This document shows, in pieces, positions 42,241 through 50,819 of a stretch of 64,000 nt of DNA. Both the position numbers and the translations under genes were made by a program. Within the stretch, counting starts at the first letter, position 1; every line of letters starts with the position of its first letter. The notes beneath the pieces were generated by a model. That model did no database searches. It was not told the origin of the DNA and worked only from the letters and a program-made list of their open reading frames with translations. This DNA comes from Hymenobacter sp. YC55 (GTDB lineage: Bacteria > Bacteroidota > Bacteroidia > Cytophagales > Hymenobacteraceae): contig NZ_JARNTX010000002.1 in the NCBI RefSeq assembly GCF_029433095.1, positions 682,001-746,000 on the forward strand, read 5' to 3'.

Positions 42241-44703
42241 TTACTTGTTTACCTGGAAGCTACCGGTGCCGTGGCCGGGTGAGCCCGCATTGGAAATTCC
42301 TTCGAGCGTCATGCGGAAAGGGCCCGCCTCTTCGGAAGTGTAGAAGGAGAGGGTAGCCTGGCCGTTGGCGTCGGTGCGGACGGTAGGGCTCCAGAAGAGG
42401 GTGGCGCTGCGAAAGTCAGGTATGGAGGCGTTTTTGGTGTTGGCGTAGGTGGGGGCGTAGAACTCGCGGGCCTGGTAGAACCGCGGCATGGTATAGGGCT
42501 GTATCCCCGGCCGGGCCGGATCATTAGAGAAGTCGTAGTCGGGGCTGCCGCGCTTGGTGAAGATGGCGATAACGCCGCCTCCGCCCCGGGAGCCATAAAT
42601 AGCGGCGGAAGCTCCTTTAAGCACCTCCACACTTTCTACATCGGTTACCGGGATGGAATTAAGTGCGTCAACATCAACCGGAATACCGTCAATCAGAAAC
42701 AGCGGGGTGCCCAGCCCGCGGATCTGCACATTCATATTCATCGGGTTGCCCGTAACGGAAACGCCCGCTACTCGGCCTTGCAGTAGCTGCAACACGTTGG
42801 TGTAGCTGCTGGCTGCCGGAATATCCTTGGTTTTCAGCACTACATCGGCCTGCCCATAGATGCGGCGCGAATCGGGTTGTACGGGCTTCTTGCCTTTCAC
42901 CGTCACGTTGCCGAGCAAGATGGTTTTGGCATCGGGGCTGTATTGCCGCTCTACCACTTGCTGCCGTTTGCTGCTGGTCAGGAAAGTCTCCCGGACCGGC
43001 GCGGCATCGGGGAGCGGGCGGGTCGGCGTTTTGCTGGGCTCTATTATGCGTCTGTCGAGCTTAACGTTGGGGTTGCGCAACCCTTTTTGCGAGGGCACTT
43101 GCACGAGCAGCCGGGCCGTGTCGCGGCCGGTGAAGCCCATGAACAAGAAGCGCCCTGCCGAATCGGTCGGTGCTTGCGTAATGTCCTGCGCCGACCCAAA
43201 GCGGAACAGCGACACGTTAATGCCCTTTGCGGGTACTTGTTTGTTGCCAAAAACTTGGCCACTCAAGGCCAGCGTCTGCTCCAGCGGGTACGGAAACGAA
43301 CCGAGTTTATTGGCTAGCAACGGCTTCCAGACAAAGCGCCGCCAGCCTTGCGTGAGCAGCAGGTTGTCGAGGGCCTGCCGGGTGTCGGGCTTCTGATTGC
43401 GGAAGTAGTAGCCGGGTTGCTCCACAGTGCCATGCAGGTCGGAAGTGAGCAGCAAATGCGTGCGGATATCGGTGGCGCTAGAGTCGAGGGGCACCAGGAC
43501 GGTGCTGTTGACGGCCAAGGAGAACTGACCCGGTGCCGGCCGGCCCGCTTCGTCGGTTACGGCCACGTTCACCGTCACCTTTTCGCGCGGGCCGTAGCTA
43601 GGTTTGTCGGGTTGCAAATTGATGCGCAGGCCAGGGCTAGAGTTGGTGAAAGCTAGCCGCTCGCACCGGGCCATTTGCTTGCTGTCGAAAAGCGTGAAGT
43701 GCACCACTCCGCCCGGAAACCGGTCTTTCGGAATGTTGGTCGAGAAGGTGTTGCCGTCGCTGATTTCACCTTGCCCCGCGTACACCACTTGGCCCCGCAC
43801 ATGCCCCACCACCGTAATACGCTCGGCTGGGGTGTTGGGTGGTAGTTTGCACTGAATAGCCACTTGGTAGCTGCTCGACAGCTGTAGCACGCGCATGGTA
43901 AAGCCGGTGGGCTGCGCTGCCGGTAGCTCATGCCGCACGCGTTGCCCGTCGGGTTGGCGCACCACAGCTACATAGCGCTTGCCTGCTTCGGGCTTGAGCT
44001 GAAATCGTCCCATGCCAAGATGCTCGCTGCGAAACTCGGTTACTACCTGTCCGGCTTCGTCCTGTATCACGCCTTGTATATCCACTCCCATGCCGTAGGA
44101 GTCGGTGGCTTTGACTCCCACTATACTCGTCAGGCCCGCTACGAACTGGCCGCCCTCGGGAAAAAACTGCACATCCAGCCACCTAGAAGCAGGCGGGTTG
44201 GTAGTTGGAGTAGTAGCTGGTCGTCGGCCGGGCCTGCTGGCAACTTCCGTTGTGTTCGACCAGACGGTGAGCGGACGCGTGAAAAAGTAGCCGGTGCCAG
44301 CATTGCGCATCCAGCTGGTATAGGCCCGCACCGTGTAGGTGCCCTGCTGCAAACTATCAGCCAGTTGAAAATCACCCGGCGACGTGCCGCCTTTCAAGGA
44401 CAGCACCCGTTGCTGCACCACTTTCTGGTTGGGCGCCAGCAAGTCTACGTATAGCACCCGGCTAAGCGTGTCGGGCATGTGGCTGGAGCCCTCAACCAAG
44501 TAAGCCTTAAACCACACGGTCTCGCCGGCGGCGTACGTGTCTTTGTCGAACTGCAGGTAGCTTTTCTCGGGATAGGTGCTGGCATAGAACCGAGTGAGCT
44601 GCTTTATTATCAGCTCAATAAAAGCATCGGGTGGCCCCTGAAACGCTGTTGATAAAACGCAGGCGCTTACTAGCACCAGAATAGAAAAAAGGTAACGCTT
44701 CAT
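42241..44703 (-). CDS. MG2-domain and TonB plug-domain protein lacking a barrel
   Basis: An 820-residue exported protein from the ATG at 44703 (signal peptide MKRYLFSILVLVSACVLSTAF). Residues about 40-140 form an alpha-2-macroglobulin MG2-type domain (YPEKSYLQFDKDTYAAGETVWFKAYLVEGS); a second MG-like domain is near 360-400 (LQPDKPSYGPREKVTVNVAV). A carboxypeptidase-regulatory-like domain is near 485-545, and a TonB-receptor plug lies at about 620-715 (VLQLLQGRVAGVSVTGNPMNMNVQIRGLG, PVTDVESVEVLKGASAAIYGSRGGGGVI). A 22-strand beta-barrel is absent. Such proteins are typical of Bacteroidota and of unknown function. Confidence 0.87.
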   Translation of the reverse strand: MKRYLFSILVLVSACVLSTAFQGPPDAFIELIIKQLTRFYASTYPEKSYLQFDKDTYAAGETVWFKAYLVEGSSHMPDTLSRVLYVDLLAPNQKVVQQRVLSLKGGTSPGDFQLADSLQQGTYTVRAYTSWMRNAGTGYFFTRPLTVWSNTTEVASRPGRRPATTPTTNPPASRWLDVQFFPEGGQFVAGLTSIVGVKATDSYGMGVDIQGVIQDEAGQVVTEFRSEHLGMGRFQLKPEAGKRYVAVVRQPDGQRVRHELPAAQPTGFTMRVLQLSSSYQVAIQCKLPPNTPAERITVVGHVRGQVVYAGQGEISDGNTFSTNIPKDRFPGGVVHFTLFDSKQMARCERLAFTNSSPGLRINLQPDKPSYGPREKVTVNVAVTDEAGRPAPGQFSLAVNSTVLVPLDSSATDIRTHLLLTSDLHGTVEQPGYYFRNQKPDTRQALDNLLLTQGWRRFVWKPLLANKLGSFPYPLEQTLALSGQVFGNKQVPAKGINVSLFRFGSAQDITQAPTDSAGRFLFMGFTGRDTARLLVQVPSQKGLRNPNVKLDRRIIEPSKTPTRPLPDAAPVRETFLTSSKRQQVVERQYSPDAKTILLGNVTVKGKKPVQPDSRRIYGQADVVLKTKDIPAASSYTNVLQLLQGRVAGVSVTGNPMNMNVQIRGLGTPLFLIDGIPVDVDALNSIPVTDVESVEVLKGASAAIYGSRGGGGVIAIFTKRGSPDYDFSNDPARPGIQPYTMPRFYQAREFYAPTYANTKNASIPDFRSATLFWSPTVRTDANGQATLSFYTSEEAGPFRMTLEGISNAGSPGHGTGSFQVNK

Positions 44704-45033
44704 AGAAAAGAGTAAGCATAGCAAGCAACGATAGGCTTAATCAGGCCTCGCATAGACAGGGCCCGATCCCACAACGCATAGGTTATTCACCGCGACAGTA
44801 TAGTTGGGAAACACACCAGCTTGGATTCAGAGCCAGTCCGTTTATAGCAGCAACGTAAGCTTAGTATTAAATTGTGGTAAGTATAGTGTAATTCCGGGGG
44901 TTAAAGAAGCGCCAGGCGCCCCCTGAGCGAAAGAGGATGCAAGCTGCACCGTAACCTTGGCCCGGCTGAGAGGGTATCTATTGAAATGACTGCCGGCAAT
45001 GGAGCCGGCATTTTCATGCTAGCATTTCTTCTC
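44704..45033. other. Leader/intergenic region with nested hairpins upstream of the aldo/keto reductase gene
   Basis: About 330 bases between divergent genes. Near 44896-44923 a G-run and C-run enclose the hairpin GCGCC-A-GGCGC (44909-44919). Then comes CTGAGAGGGT, and at 44991-45014 a terminator-like hairpin before the ATG at 45034. Together this could form a regulatory leader RNA, but no known riboswitch consensus fits. Confidence 0.4.
44991..45014 (+). terminator. Terminator-like hairpin in the leader of the aldo/keto reductase gene
   Basis: TGCCGGC (44991-44997) pairs with GCCGGCA (45004-45010), 6-base loop, T4 run following, only 19 bases before the start codon. Position suggests an attenuator instead of an end-of-gene terminator, since the upstream gene runs the other way. 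Confidence 0.55.
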
Positions 45034-46032
45034 ATGGAATACATAAAATTAGGTAACAGCGACATTGAAGTTTCGCGCATCACGTTTGGCAGCTGGGCTG
45101 CTGGGGGCTGGATGTGGGGCGGAACCGAGCAGAACGACGCCGTGGGAGCAATTCATGCCTCCTACAATTTAGGCGTTACCAGCATCGACACGGCGCCTAT
45201 CTATGGCCAAGGGTTGAGCGAGGAAATTGTAGGCGAAGCCATCAAGTCCTTGCCGCGCGACAAAGTGCAGATCCTAACCAAATTTGGGATGCGCTGGGAT
45301 TTGGCGAAAGGTGACTTCGCCATGAAAACCAAGAACAACGACGGCCAGGACCTTGACGTGTACAAATACGCGGGCCGTGACAGCATCATCAAGGAGTGCG
45401 AAGACAGCCTGCGCCGCCTCGGCACCGACTATATCGACCTTTATCAGCAGCACTGGCCCGACGTAACCACGCCCATCGACGAGACGATGGACGCTGCCGC
45501 CCGCCTACTTGAGCAAGGAAAAATTCGTGCTATAGGGGTCAGCAACTATTCGGTAGCGCAAATGGAGGAAGCCTTGAAAACGGTAAATGTGGTGTCCAAC
45601 CAAGTGCCTTACAGCATGCTGCGCCGTGATATTGAGAAAGACGTGCTGCCGTTTTGCCAACGACACGATATGTCTATCCTGGCGTATAGCCCGATGCAAC
45701 TCGGGTTGCTAACGGGCAAGATGAAGCCTGGTCAGCACTTCGATGCCAGCGACCTGCGTTCCACTAACCGCCTCTTCAAACCGGAAAGTGTAACCCGCGT
45801 CAACGAGTTTTTGGAGAAGCTCCGGCCTTTGGCGGAAAGCAAAAATGCTACGCTAGGCCAATTAGTACTTCGCTGGACGCTGGCGCAGCCCGGCCTCTCG
45901 GTAGCGCTAGTAGGTGCCCGTAATGCCGACCAAGCCATCCAGAATGCCCGTACCACCGACATAGAGCTGGTTTCGCACGAGGTGGATTTTATCACCGAAC
46001 GGCTCGAGCAAATGCAACAGGAGCTTGCGTAA
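45034..46032 (+). CDS. Aldo/keto reductase
   Basis: A 332-residue NADPH-dependent oxidoreductase from the ATG at 45034 (MEYIKLGNSDIEVSRITFGS). TIM-barrel AKR motifs: NLGVTSIDTAPIYGQG (catalytic Asp52 and Tyr57), VQILTKFG (Lys), and DYIDLYQQHWPD (His). The C-terminal cofactor motif VALVGARNADQAIQNARTTDI is intact. It resembles the AKR11/YhdN-like general stress reductases. The hairpin leader just upstream suggests conditional expression; a terminator follows. Confidence 0.93.
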   Translation: MEYIKLGNSDIEVSRITFGSWAAGGWMWGGTEQNDAVGAIHASYNLGVTSIDTAPIYGQGLSEEIVGEAIKSLPRDKVQILTKFGMRWDLAKGDFAMKTKNNDGQDLDVYKYAGRDSIIKECEDSLRRLGTDYIDLYQQHWPDVTTPIDETMDAAARLLEQGKIRAIGVSNYSVAQMEEALKTVNVVSNQVPYSMLRRDIEKDVLPFCQRHDMSILAYSPMQLGLLTGKMKPGQHFDASDLRSTNRLFKPESVTRVNEFLEKLRPLAESKNATLGQLVLRWTLAQPGLSVALVGARNADQAIQNARTTDIELVSHEVDFITERLEQMQQELA

Positions 46033-46051
46033 ATAGCTTCAGTTTATTCTT

Positions 46052-46091
46052 ACAAAAAAGCACGGTCTGTCCCAGATCGTGCTTTTTTTGT
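46052..46091. terminator. Intrinsic terminator
   Basis: ACAAAAAAGCACG..TCTG arm pairs with CAGATCGTGCTTTTTTTGT (one mismatch); follows the aldo/keto reductase stop by 20 bases. Confidence 0.82.
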
Positions 46092-46152
46092 AGCCGACCA
46101 GCGGCTGTCTGCTGGAGTGCCTCTTACGGCTACATCCTTACCTAAGCGTATC

Positions 46153-47427
46153 ATGAAGGCTTTCCTGTTGCTTTTGCTGCTATGGGGCGCAACGCTCACT
46201 GCCACGGCCCAGCGTATGACCCGTGCCGACTCGTTGATGATGGAGGCGCAGCAACTCAGCAAACAAAAAAAGTACCCGGAGGCCATTAAGGCGTACCAAC
46301 GGGTAGTGCAGGAGCCTACCGCTAAGCCTCGCTACAAAGCTGTAAGCTTTTACAACACGGCCTGTTATTATGGGCTTCTCAACGACGCGCCGCATGCACT
46401 AACCTACTTAAGCAAGGCCATTGATGCCGGCTATGCTGATGCCAAGCACATTGCCATCGACTCCGACCTGAACCTGCTTCACAACGACAAGCAATGGCCT
46501 AAACTACTGGCGAAGGCGCGCAAGCTGGAAGAAAAGCAGGTGATCCGGCGGCCCGAAGACGTGAAGCTGGTCACCACGGATATTAACCATTTCTGGACGG
46601 CCTATGCTGCCGCGCAGCGCGATACTGCGCAGGCGCAAGCTATTTTTCGGCGCGAGTACTTCGATAAGGCTTCCGTAGGCTTGCAGGACTACTACGATTC
46701 GAAAATTGAGAATGATGTTGAATTCACGAAGCGGATTCAGCGTCGGCCGCAGTATTACCAATCCATCCAAGCCACTACGCTGGCCATTGCCGACCAAAAG
46801 CCGAAGATAGTGGCGGCATTCCGGCGGTTTCAGGAACTGTATCCAGCCTTGAAGTACCAGAATATCTACTTCGTTATTGGTGGCTGGGTGTCGGGTGGCA
46901 CCGTGTCGGAAGCGGGCCTGCTGATTGGAGCCGACCAAGTAGCCAATGGGCCCGGCGTGAATACCTCCGAGCTAAGCTTAGTGCAACGCAACCGCTGCGC
47001 GCCCGTTACCGTGATGCCTTCTTTGATGGTGCACGAGCTAGTACACAGCAACCAAGGTCAGCAGGACGGTACGTTGCTTGGCTATGCCCTCAACGAAGGG
47101 ATGGCCGACTTTGTGGCCGAACTTGTTACCGGCCAACTGACCAATGCCCGCCTGCACCCTTACGGCAACGCCCACGAAAAAGAGCTTTGGCAGGCTTTCA
47201 AGCAGGAAATGCTTGGTACTGACTCCCGCAACTGGATTGCCAACGGCCGCCAAGAAACTCCCGAAAAGCCCTGCGACTTAGGCTACTACGTAGGCTACCG
47301 CATTGTGCAGGCCTATTACAACAGCACCTCCGACAAAAAGCAAGCGCTGGCCTCTATTCTCTCTATCCAAGACCCCAAGGCCTTTCTGGCCCAGAGTGGA
47401 TACGAGAAAATAGTGGCGCAGCGCTAG
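46153..47427 (+). CDS. Exported TPR/zinc metallopeptidase-like protein
   Basis: A 424-residue exported protein from the ATG at 46153 (signal peptide MKAFLLLLLLWGATLTATAQ). Residues about 25-125 form a TPR-type repeat region of the 'end-of-group' kind (YNTACYYGLLNDAPHALTYLSKAIDAGY). The C-terminal part has the zinc motif HELVH at 294-298 (SLMVHELVHSNQGQQDG), the catalytic Glu being in place, and a downstream NEGMADFVAEL glutamate that fits a gluzincin or DUF2268-like fold. Probably a periplasmic peptidase; substrate unknown. Confidence 0.8.
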   Translation: MKAFLLLLLLWGATLTATAQRMTRADSLMMEAQQLSKQKKYPEAIKAYQRVVQEPTAKPRYKAVSFYNTACYYGLLNDAPHALTYLSKAIDAGYADAKHIAIDSDLNLLHNDKQWPKLLAKARKLEEKQVIRRPEDVKLVTTDINHFWTAYAAAQRDTAQAQAIFRREYFDKASVGLQDYYDSKIENDVEFTKRIQRRPQYYQSIQATTLAIADQKPKIVAAFRRFQELYPALKYQNIYFVIGGWVSGGTVSEAGLLIGADQVANGPGVNTSELSLVQRNRCAPVTVMPSLMVHELVHSNQGQQDGTLLGYALNEGMADFVAELVTGQLTNARLHPYGNAHEKELWQAFKQEMLGTDSRNWIANGRQETPEKPCDLGYYVGYRIVQAYYNSTSDKKQALASILSIQDPKAFLAQSGYEKIVAQR

Positions 47428-47454
47428 CCCTGATTCTGGCGGCGCGGCGTTGCC

Positions 47455-47952
47455 TTACACCTGTTCGGCCTGGCGGTTCACCTTGTTTTTGGCAATCTGG
47501 TTGAGCAGTTGATCGGTTTTCTTTTCTTCGTCGAGGGTTTGCTGTAGAAGTTGCGCCACCTCGTTGTGGCCTAACTCTTCGGCTAAGTACACGGCCGTAC
47601 CATAGCCGGCAATTTCATAGTGCTCGATTTTTTGAGCTGCTGCAATCAAGGCAGCGTCCAGCACCTCGGGTGCGGCATCTTTCTGCATCAGCTTTTCGCC
47701 TTCGGCAATCAGGCCTTGCAGCGCTACGTTTTCTTCACCATTTGGGTCGACGCCCAGCATTTGAGCGGCTTGCTCTAAGCGCTGAATCTGCTGACGCGTT
47801 TCTTCGAGGTGAACGGTAAAGGCAGTTCTTAATTCTTCGTTTTGGGTGTTTTCTACCATGCGGGGCATGCTTTCAACCAATAAGGTTTCGGCGCTGTAGA
47901 GCGCCTGCATTCCGTGGACAAAAAGGTCTTGCAAACTTTGAAGCTGAGCCAT
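47455..47952 (-). CDS. YciE/YciF-type ferritin-like protein (DUF892)
   Basis: A 165-residue four-helix protein from the ATG at 47952 (MAQLQSLQDLFVHGMQALYSAE). DUF892 features: LQDLFVHGMQALYSAETLLVESMPRM, HLEETRQQIQRLEQ, KIEHYEIAGYGTAVYLAEELG, and a C-terminal helix. Paired E-x-x-H residues suit a di-iron site. E. coli YciE/YciF are stress-induced; function otherwise unknown. Convergent with the zinc peptidase gene; the gap to the right carries an upstream region for the HslJ-like gene. Confidence 0.93.
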   Translation of the reverse strand: MAQLQSLQDLFVHGMQALYSAETLLVESMPRMVENTQNEELRTAFTVHLEETRQQIQRLEQAAQMLGVDPNGEENVALQGLIAEGEKLMQKDAAPEVLDAALIAAAQKIEHYEIAGYGTAVYLAEELGHNEVAQLLQQTLDEEKKTDQLLNQIAKNKVNRQAEQV

Positions 47953-48172
47953 AAGGATTTGAATATGAGGGTGAAATGTTATCAAGTACTACGGCCTTAA
48001 TACTTGCTTGTTATCGTCGGGCTTGCAGTTTTAACACTATCGTAACACTACTGTCAAGCTTGCTTTACCCGCAGCTACCACGCGCTTTGTCGGCTTTTTT
48101 ATGGCTGCAACCTTTCAGGAATAGATGGAATCATGCTGATGATTATTCCATCATCTTTTCATATTCCTGACT

Positions 48173-48619
48173 ATGCGTCATTTAGCTAATCTTTCTCTCT
48201 GCGTTGCGGGCTTAGCTTGGCTAGGCGGCTGCCAAGAGAAAGAAGAAACCACTCCCAAATCTCAGTTATTGAACACCCACTGGATGCTGGTGCAAGTAGA
48301 AGAAACGCCTGTAGCCGTTTCCAGTTACTCCGCTGCCTTCCAGTCCTACATCCAATTCACTAAGCAGAACACTACCATTGGGCTTGCCCCCTGCAACACA
48401 TTTAGCGGTAACTTCTCACAGGGTAGCACAGCCGGGCAGCTAACCATCAGCCAGCAAGCATCAACCAGAGCTAGTTGCGGAGCTATAAATTTGGAAAACA
48501 AGTACCTGGACGCTTTGCCCCGCACGGTACGCTACGAAATTACCGGCAAGGAACTACGCCTCTATGATGCCACTAATTCCTTGCGCCCTCTGCTCGTCTT
48601 CGAGGACAGCGCAGAATAG
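48173..48619 (+). CDS. META-domain (HslJ-like) lipoprotein
   Basis: A 148-residue lipoprotein (MRHLANLSLCVAGLAWLGGC, lipobox LGGC). The META domain occupies about 33-148: LLNTHWMLVQVEETPV, APCNTFSGNFSQGSTAGQLTISQQASTRASC, and YLDALPRTVRYEITGKELRLYDATNSLRPLLVFE. The internal Cys pair may form a disulfide. HslJ is linked to heat shock and novobiocin tolerance in E. coli; role here is unknown. Confidence 0.9.
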   Translation: MRHLANLSLCVAGLAWLGGCQEKEETTPKSQLLNTHWMLVQVEETPVAVSSYSAAFQSYIQFTKQNTTIGLAPCNTFSGNFSQGSTAGQLTISQQASTRASCGAINLENKYLDALPRTVRYEITGKELRLYDATNSLRPLLVFEDSAE

Positions 48620-48636
48620 ATAAGCAGTCTACCAAT

Positions 48637-48670
48637 CAAAAGGGCCACCTCAACTGAGGTGGCCCTTTTG
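48637..48670. terminator. Bidirectional intrinsic terminator
   Basis: 16-base arms CAAAAGGGCCACCTCA / TGAGGTGGCCCTTTTG with a 2-base gap; serves the HslJ-like and DsbA-like genes that converge here. Confidence 0.86.
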
Positions 48671-48692
48671 ATTTATTGTACACTAGATACGA

Positions 48693-49400
48693 TTAGCAAT
48701 TGCCATCTATGTCGCAGGCGGCGCCCTCAAGGCCGCCAATGCTTACTGGCTGCGGACGGGCTTCTTCCCACACCTTCTCTAGTACTTCCTTGAACAGTTC
48801 GGTGGGCTGTGCCCCCGATACAGCGTACTTGTCATCGAAGACGAAGTAGGGTACCCCGCGTACGCCGATCTGCTGCGCTTCATATTCGTCGCGCCGTACT
48901 TCCTGCTCGAAAATATTGGAGTTTAAAAGCTGCTCTACTTCTGCGGCAGGTAAGCTCAGTTCGGCGCCGAGCCGCACAAGGGTAGGCACATCGTTGATAT
49001 TGAGGCCTTCTTCCAGATAGGCTTTAAACAAACGCTCTTTGGCGGCATCCTGCTGGCCGTACTGTGCGGCCAAGTGCACGAGACGGTGCGCCCGCAACGA
49101 ATTGGCGGGTACTACCCGGTCAAAATCGAAAGCTAAGCCTTCTTGCGCTGCCATTTCAGTCATGTTGGCGCTCATCTGCCGGGCCCATTCCTCCGACTTG
49201 CCATACTTGCTTGCCAAGCGGGTATATTGGTTGACGCCGGGCGTCGGATTGGCCTGTGGGTCTAGCTCGAAGCTACGCCATTTCACTTCTAGGTCGTTGG
49301 CGTGCTCGAAGGTGGCTAATGCCTTTTCCAGCCGCCGCTTGCCGATGTAGCAAAAGGGGCAGAGGATATCAGACCAGATTTCTACTTGTATCTTTTTCAT
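48693..49400 (-). CDS. DsbA-family (FrnE-like) oxidoreductase
   Basis: A 235-residue thioredoxin-fold protein without signal peptide, hence cytosolic. The active site is CPFC (Cys14, Cys17) in EIWSDILCPFCYIGKRRLEKAL; an inserted helical domain follows, and the cis-Pro loop is GVRGVPYFVFDDKYAVSGAQPTELF. The FrnE/2-hydroxychromene-2-carboxylate isomerase-like branch includes polyketide and stress-related oxidoreductases. The C-terminal tail ACDIDGNC has another Cys pair. Specific substrate unknown. Confidence 0.92.
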   Translation of the reverse strand: MKKIQVEIWSDILCPFCYIGKRRLEKALATFEHANDLEVKWRSFELDPQANPTPGVNQYTRLASKYGKSEEWARQMSANMTEMAAQEGLAFDFDRVVPANSLRAHRLVHLAAQYGQQDAAKERLFKAYLEEGLNINDVPTLVRLGAELSLPAAEVEQLLNSNIFEQEVRRDEYEAQQIGVRGVPYFVFDDKYAVSGAQPTELFKEVLEKVWEEARPQPVSIGGLEGAACDIDGNC

Positions 49401-49541
49401 GGGACGAAGAGTCGGAATTCGGCGAGTATAAGCTACAAACTCGGGAAAAGGTTTCTCTGCAAGAAGGCAACGCGAAGTAGCGCCTCACAGAACGTTGAAT
49501 AACCGACGTGTTGCATCCTGCGCAACTGAATTGTGAGGCAC

Positions 49542-49571
49542 AAAAAAGCCCTCAGCGGTAATGCTGAGGGC
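49542..49571 (-). terminator. Intrinsic terminator of the desaturase gene
   Basis: GCCCTCAGC/GCTGAGGGC stem with a 6-base loop and T6 on the minus strand; 8 bases beyond the desaturase stop. Confidence 0.83.
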
Positions 49572-49578
49572 AAGTACT

Positions 49579-50592
49579 TTAGGCCGAAACGCCGTCAATA
49601 AGCTGCTTATCAGGAATGGAGTTGTCTTGGAGCGTGGCCCGGCCGCGGCTCCGGCGGGTGATGCGCGAGAAGAGGCTGATTTCCTGATCGAACAAGAACT
49701 GGAAGAACAGCTTGGTGTAGGAGCGGTGGTGGAGCAGAGGCTCGTAGAACTCGGGCGCCAGCGCCTTTAGGCGAGGCAAGTGGTTCCAGGGAATAGACGG
49801 CATGTCGTGGTGCTCGTTGTGGTAGCCTACGTTCAGGTTCACCCCGTTCAGGCGGCCGTAGTAGCTATAGGTTTCCTGGCCTTCATCCAGCGTAAGGTAG
49901 TGCTCCTGAATCCAGCGGGCGCCCAGTGGATGCAGGCCAACCGAGAACCAAAAGCTCAGAAACAGGTAGCCTAGCGCCATCCAACCGAAGAAGTACACAA
50001 TAGCCGCATCGAAAACGAGTTGCGCCACAATATTGGCCACCACGTACCGGTCGAACACCGCCACCTCGCGGCAGCGAATCGTGCGAATAACCTGGAATAG
50101 CGGGAAAAAGAACAGCCAAATAGCTTTACCCACCGAGTAATTCTTGATCAGCTTAGCCTCGTACCAGTCCGGCAAATCGGCGTCCAGCTCGTGCACTCCC
50201 TGAAACACATGGTGCTTGATGTGGAAGTTCTTAAAGGAAATGGCCGTGGGGATAACAGAAGCAAAGTTGGCCACGATGCCTACTGCTACATTCTGCCACA
50301 CCTTACTGAATACCAGGTTGTGCGCGGCTTCGTGAATAACCACGAACAAGGTATGCGAGAGAAACGCGCCCACCAGATAAGCCGCTAACGCCACCACGTA
50401 CCAAGGCTGGTTGCGAAGCAGGGCCGCTAGCACTACTTGAGCCGCTACACAGGCCACTCCAATAAGAGCAGTAGCGGGCGTGCGTGTCATCAGTTCTTTT
50501 ACTTCCGGATGCGCTTTCACAATCTGGCGGGTGCGCACCCGGTGTGGCTCTGGCGTGTCAACCAGGACAAAGGACTTAGTGGTAGAAGGCAT
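49579..50592 (-). CDS. Fatty acid desaturase, sphingolipid delta-4-desaturase-like
   Basis: A 337-residue membrane di-iron desaturase. The histidine boxes are HEAAH (87-91), HIKHH (124-128) and HNEHH (258-262) in the family-specific NVGYHNEHHDMPSIPWNHLP, which closely matches the DES1/sphingolipid delta-4 desaturase motif. The Lipid-DES-like N-terminal stretch (RTRQIVKAHPEVKELM) also fits. Four or more membrane segments are visible. In a Bacteroidota member making sphingolipids it may act on ceramides or dihydrosphingosine; a fatty-acid role cannot be excluded. It stands alone between terminators. A TACTTTTG box lies near 50706-50699. Confidence 0.9.
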   Translation of the reverse strand: MPSTTKSFVLVDTPEPHRVRTRQIVKAHPEVKELMTRTPATALIGVACVAAQVVLAALLRNQPWYVVALAAYLVGAFLSHTLFVVIHEAAHNLVFSKVWQNVAVGIVANFASVIPTAISFKNFHIKHHVFQGVHELDADLPDWYEAKLIKNYSVGKAIWLFFFPLFQVIRTIRCREVAVFDRYVVANIVAQLVFDAAIVYFFGWMALGYLFLSFWFSVGLHPLGARWIQEHYLTLDEGQETYSYYGRLNGVNLNVGYHNEHHDMPSIPWNHLPRLKALAPEFYEPLLHHRSYTKLFFQFLFDQEISLFSRITRRSRGRATLQDNSIPDKQLIDGVSA

Positions 50593-50819
50593 GAAGTTGG
50601 TTGAGAAGTGAGGCTTTGTAGTGGTAGATGCGGGGTTGAGCTACTGTTTACTAGATGATAACCTTGTTTTCAGTGGTCAACACAAAACCCGCATTCAACA
50701 AAAGTACCTCTATAATAACAACCTCTACCACAACAAGCACGGAAAATAGCCAGAGGGCTAGCCACAGTAGCATCCTATTTTACCTAATTATTCACTAGGT
50801 CAATAAGGCTAACGGAAAG

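Noticed and set aside
44940..44985. Thi-box (TPP) riboswitch suggested by CTGAGAGGGT
   Set aside because: The second helix motif (GAACCTGAT..GGATAATGCC) is missing; the gene is not a thiamine gene.
47976..48170. 64-residue plus-strand open frame upstream of the HslJ-like gene
   Set aside because: No signal of coding; lies in the expected promoter region.
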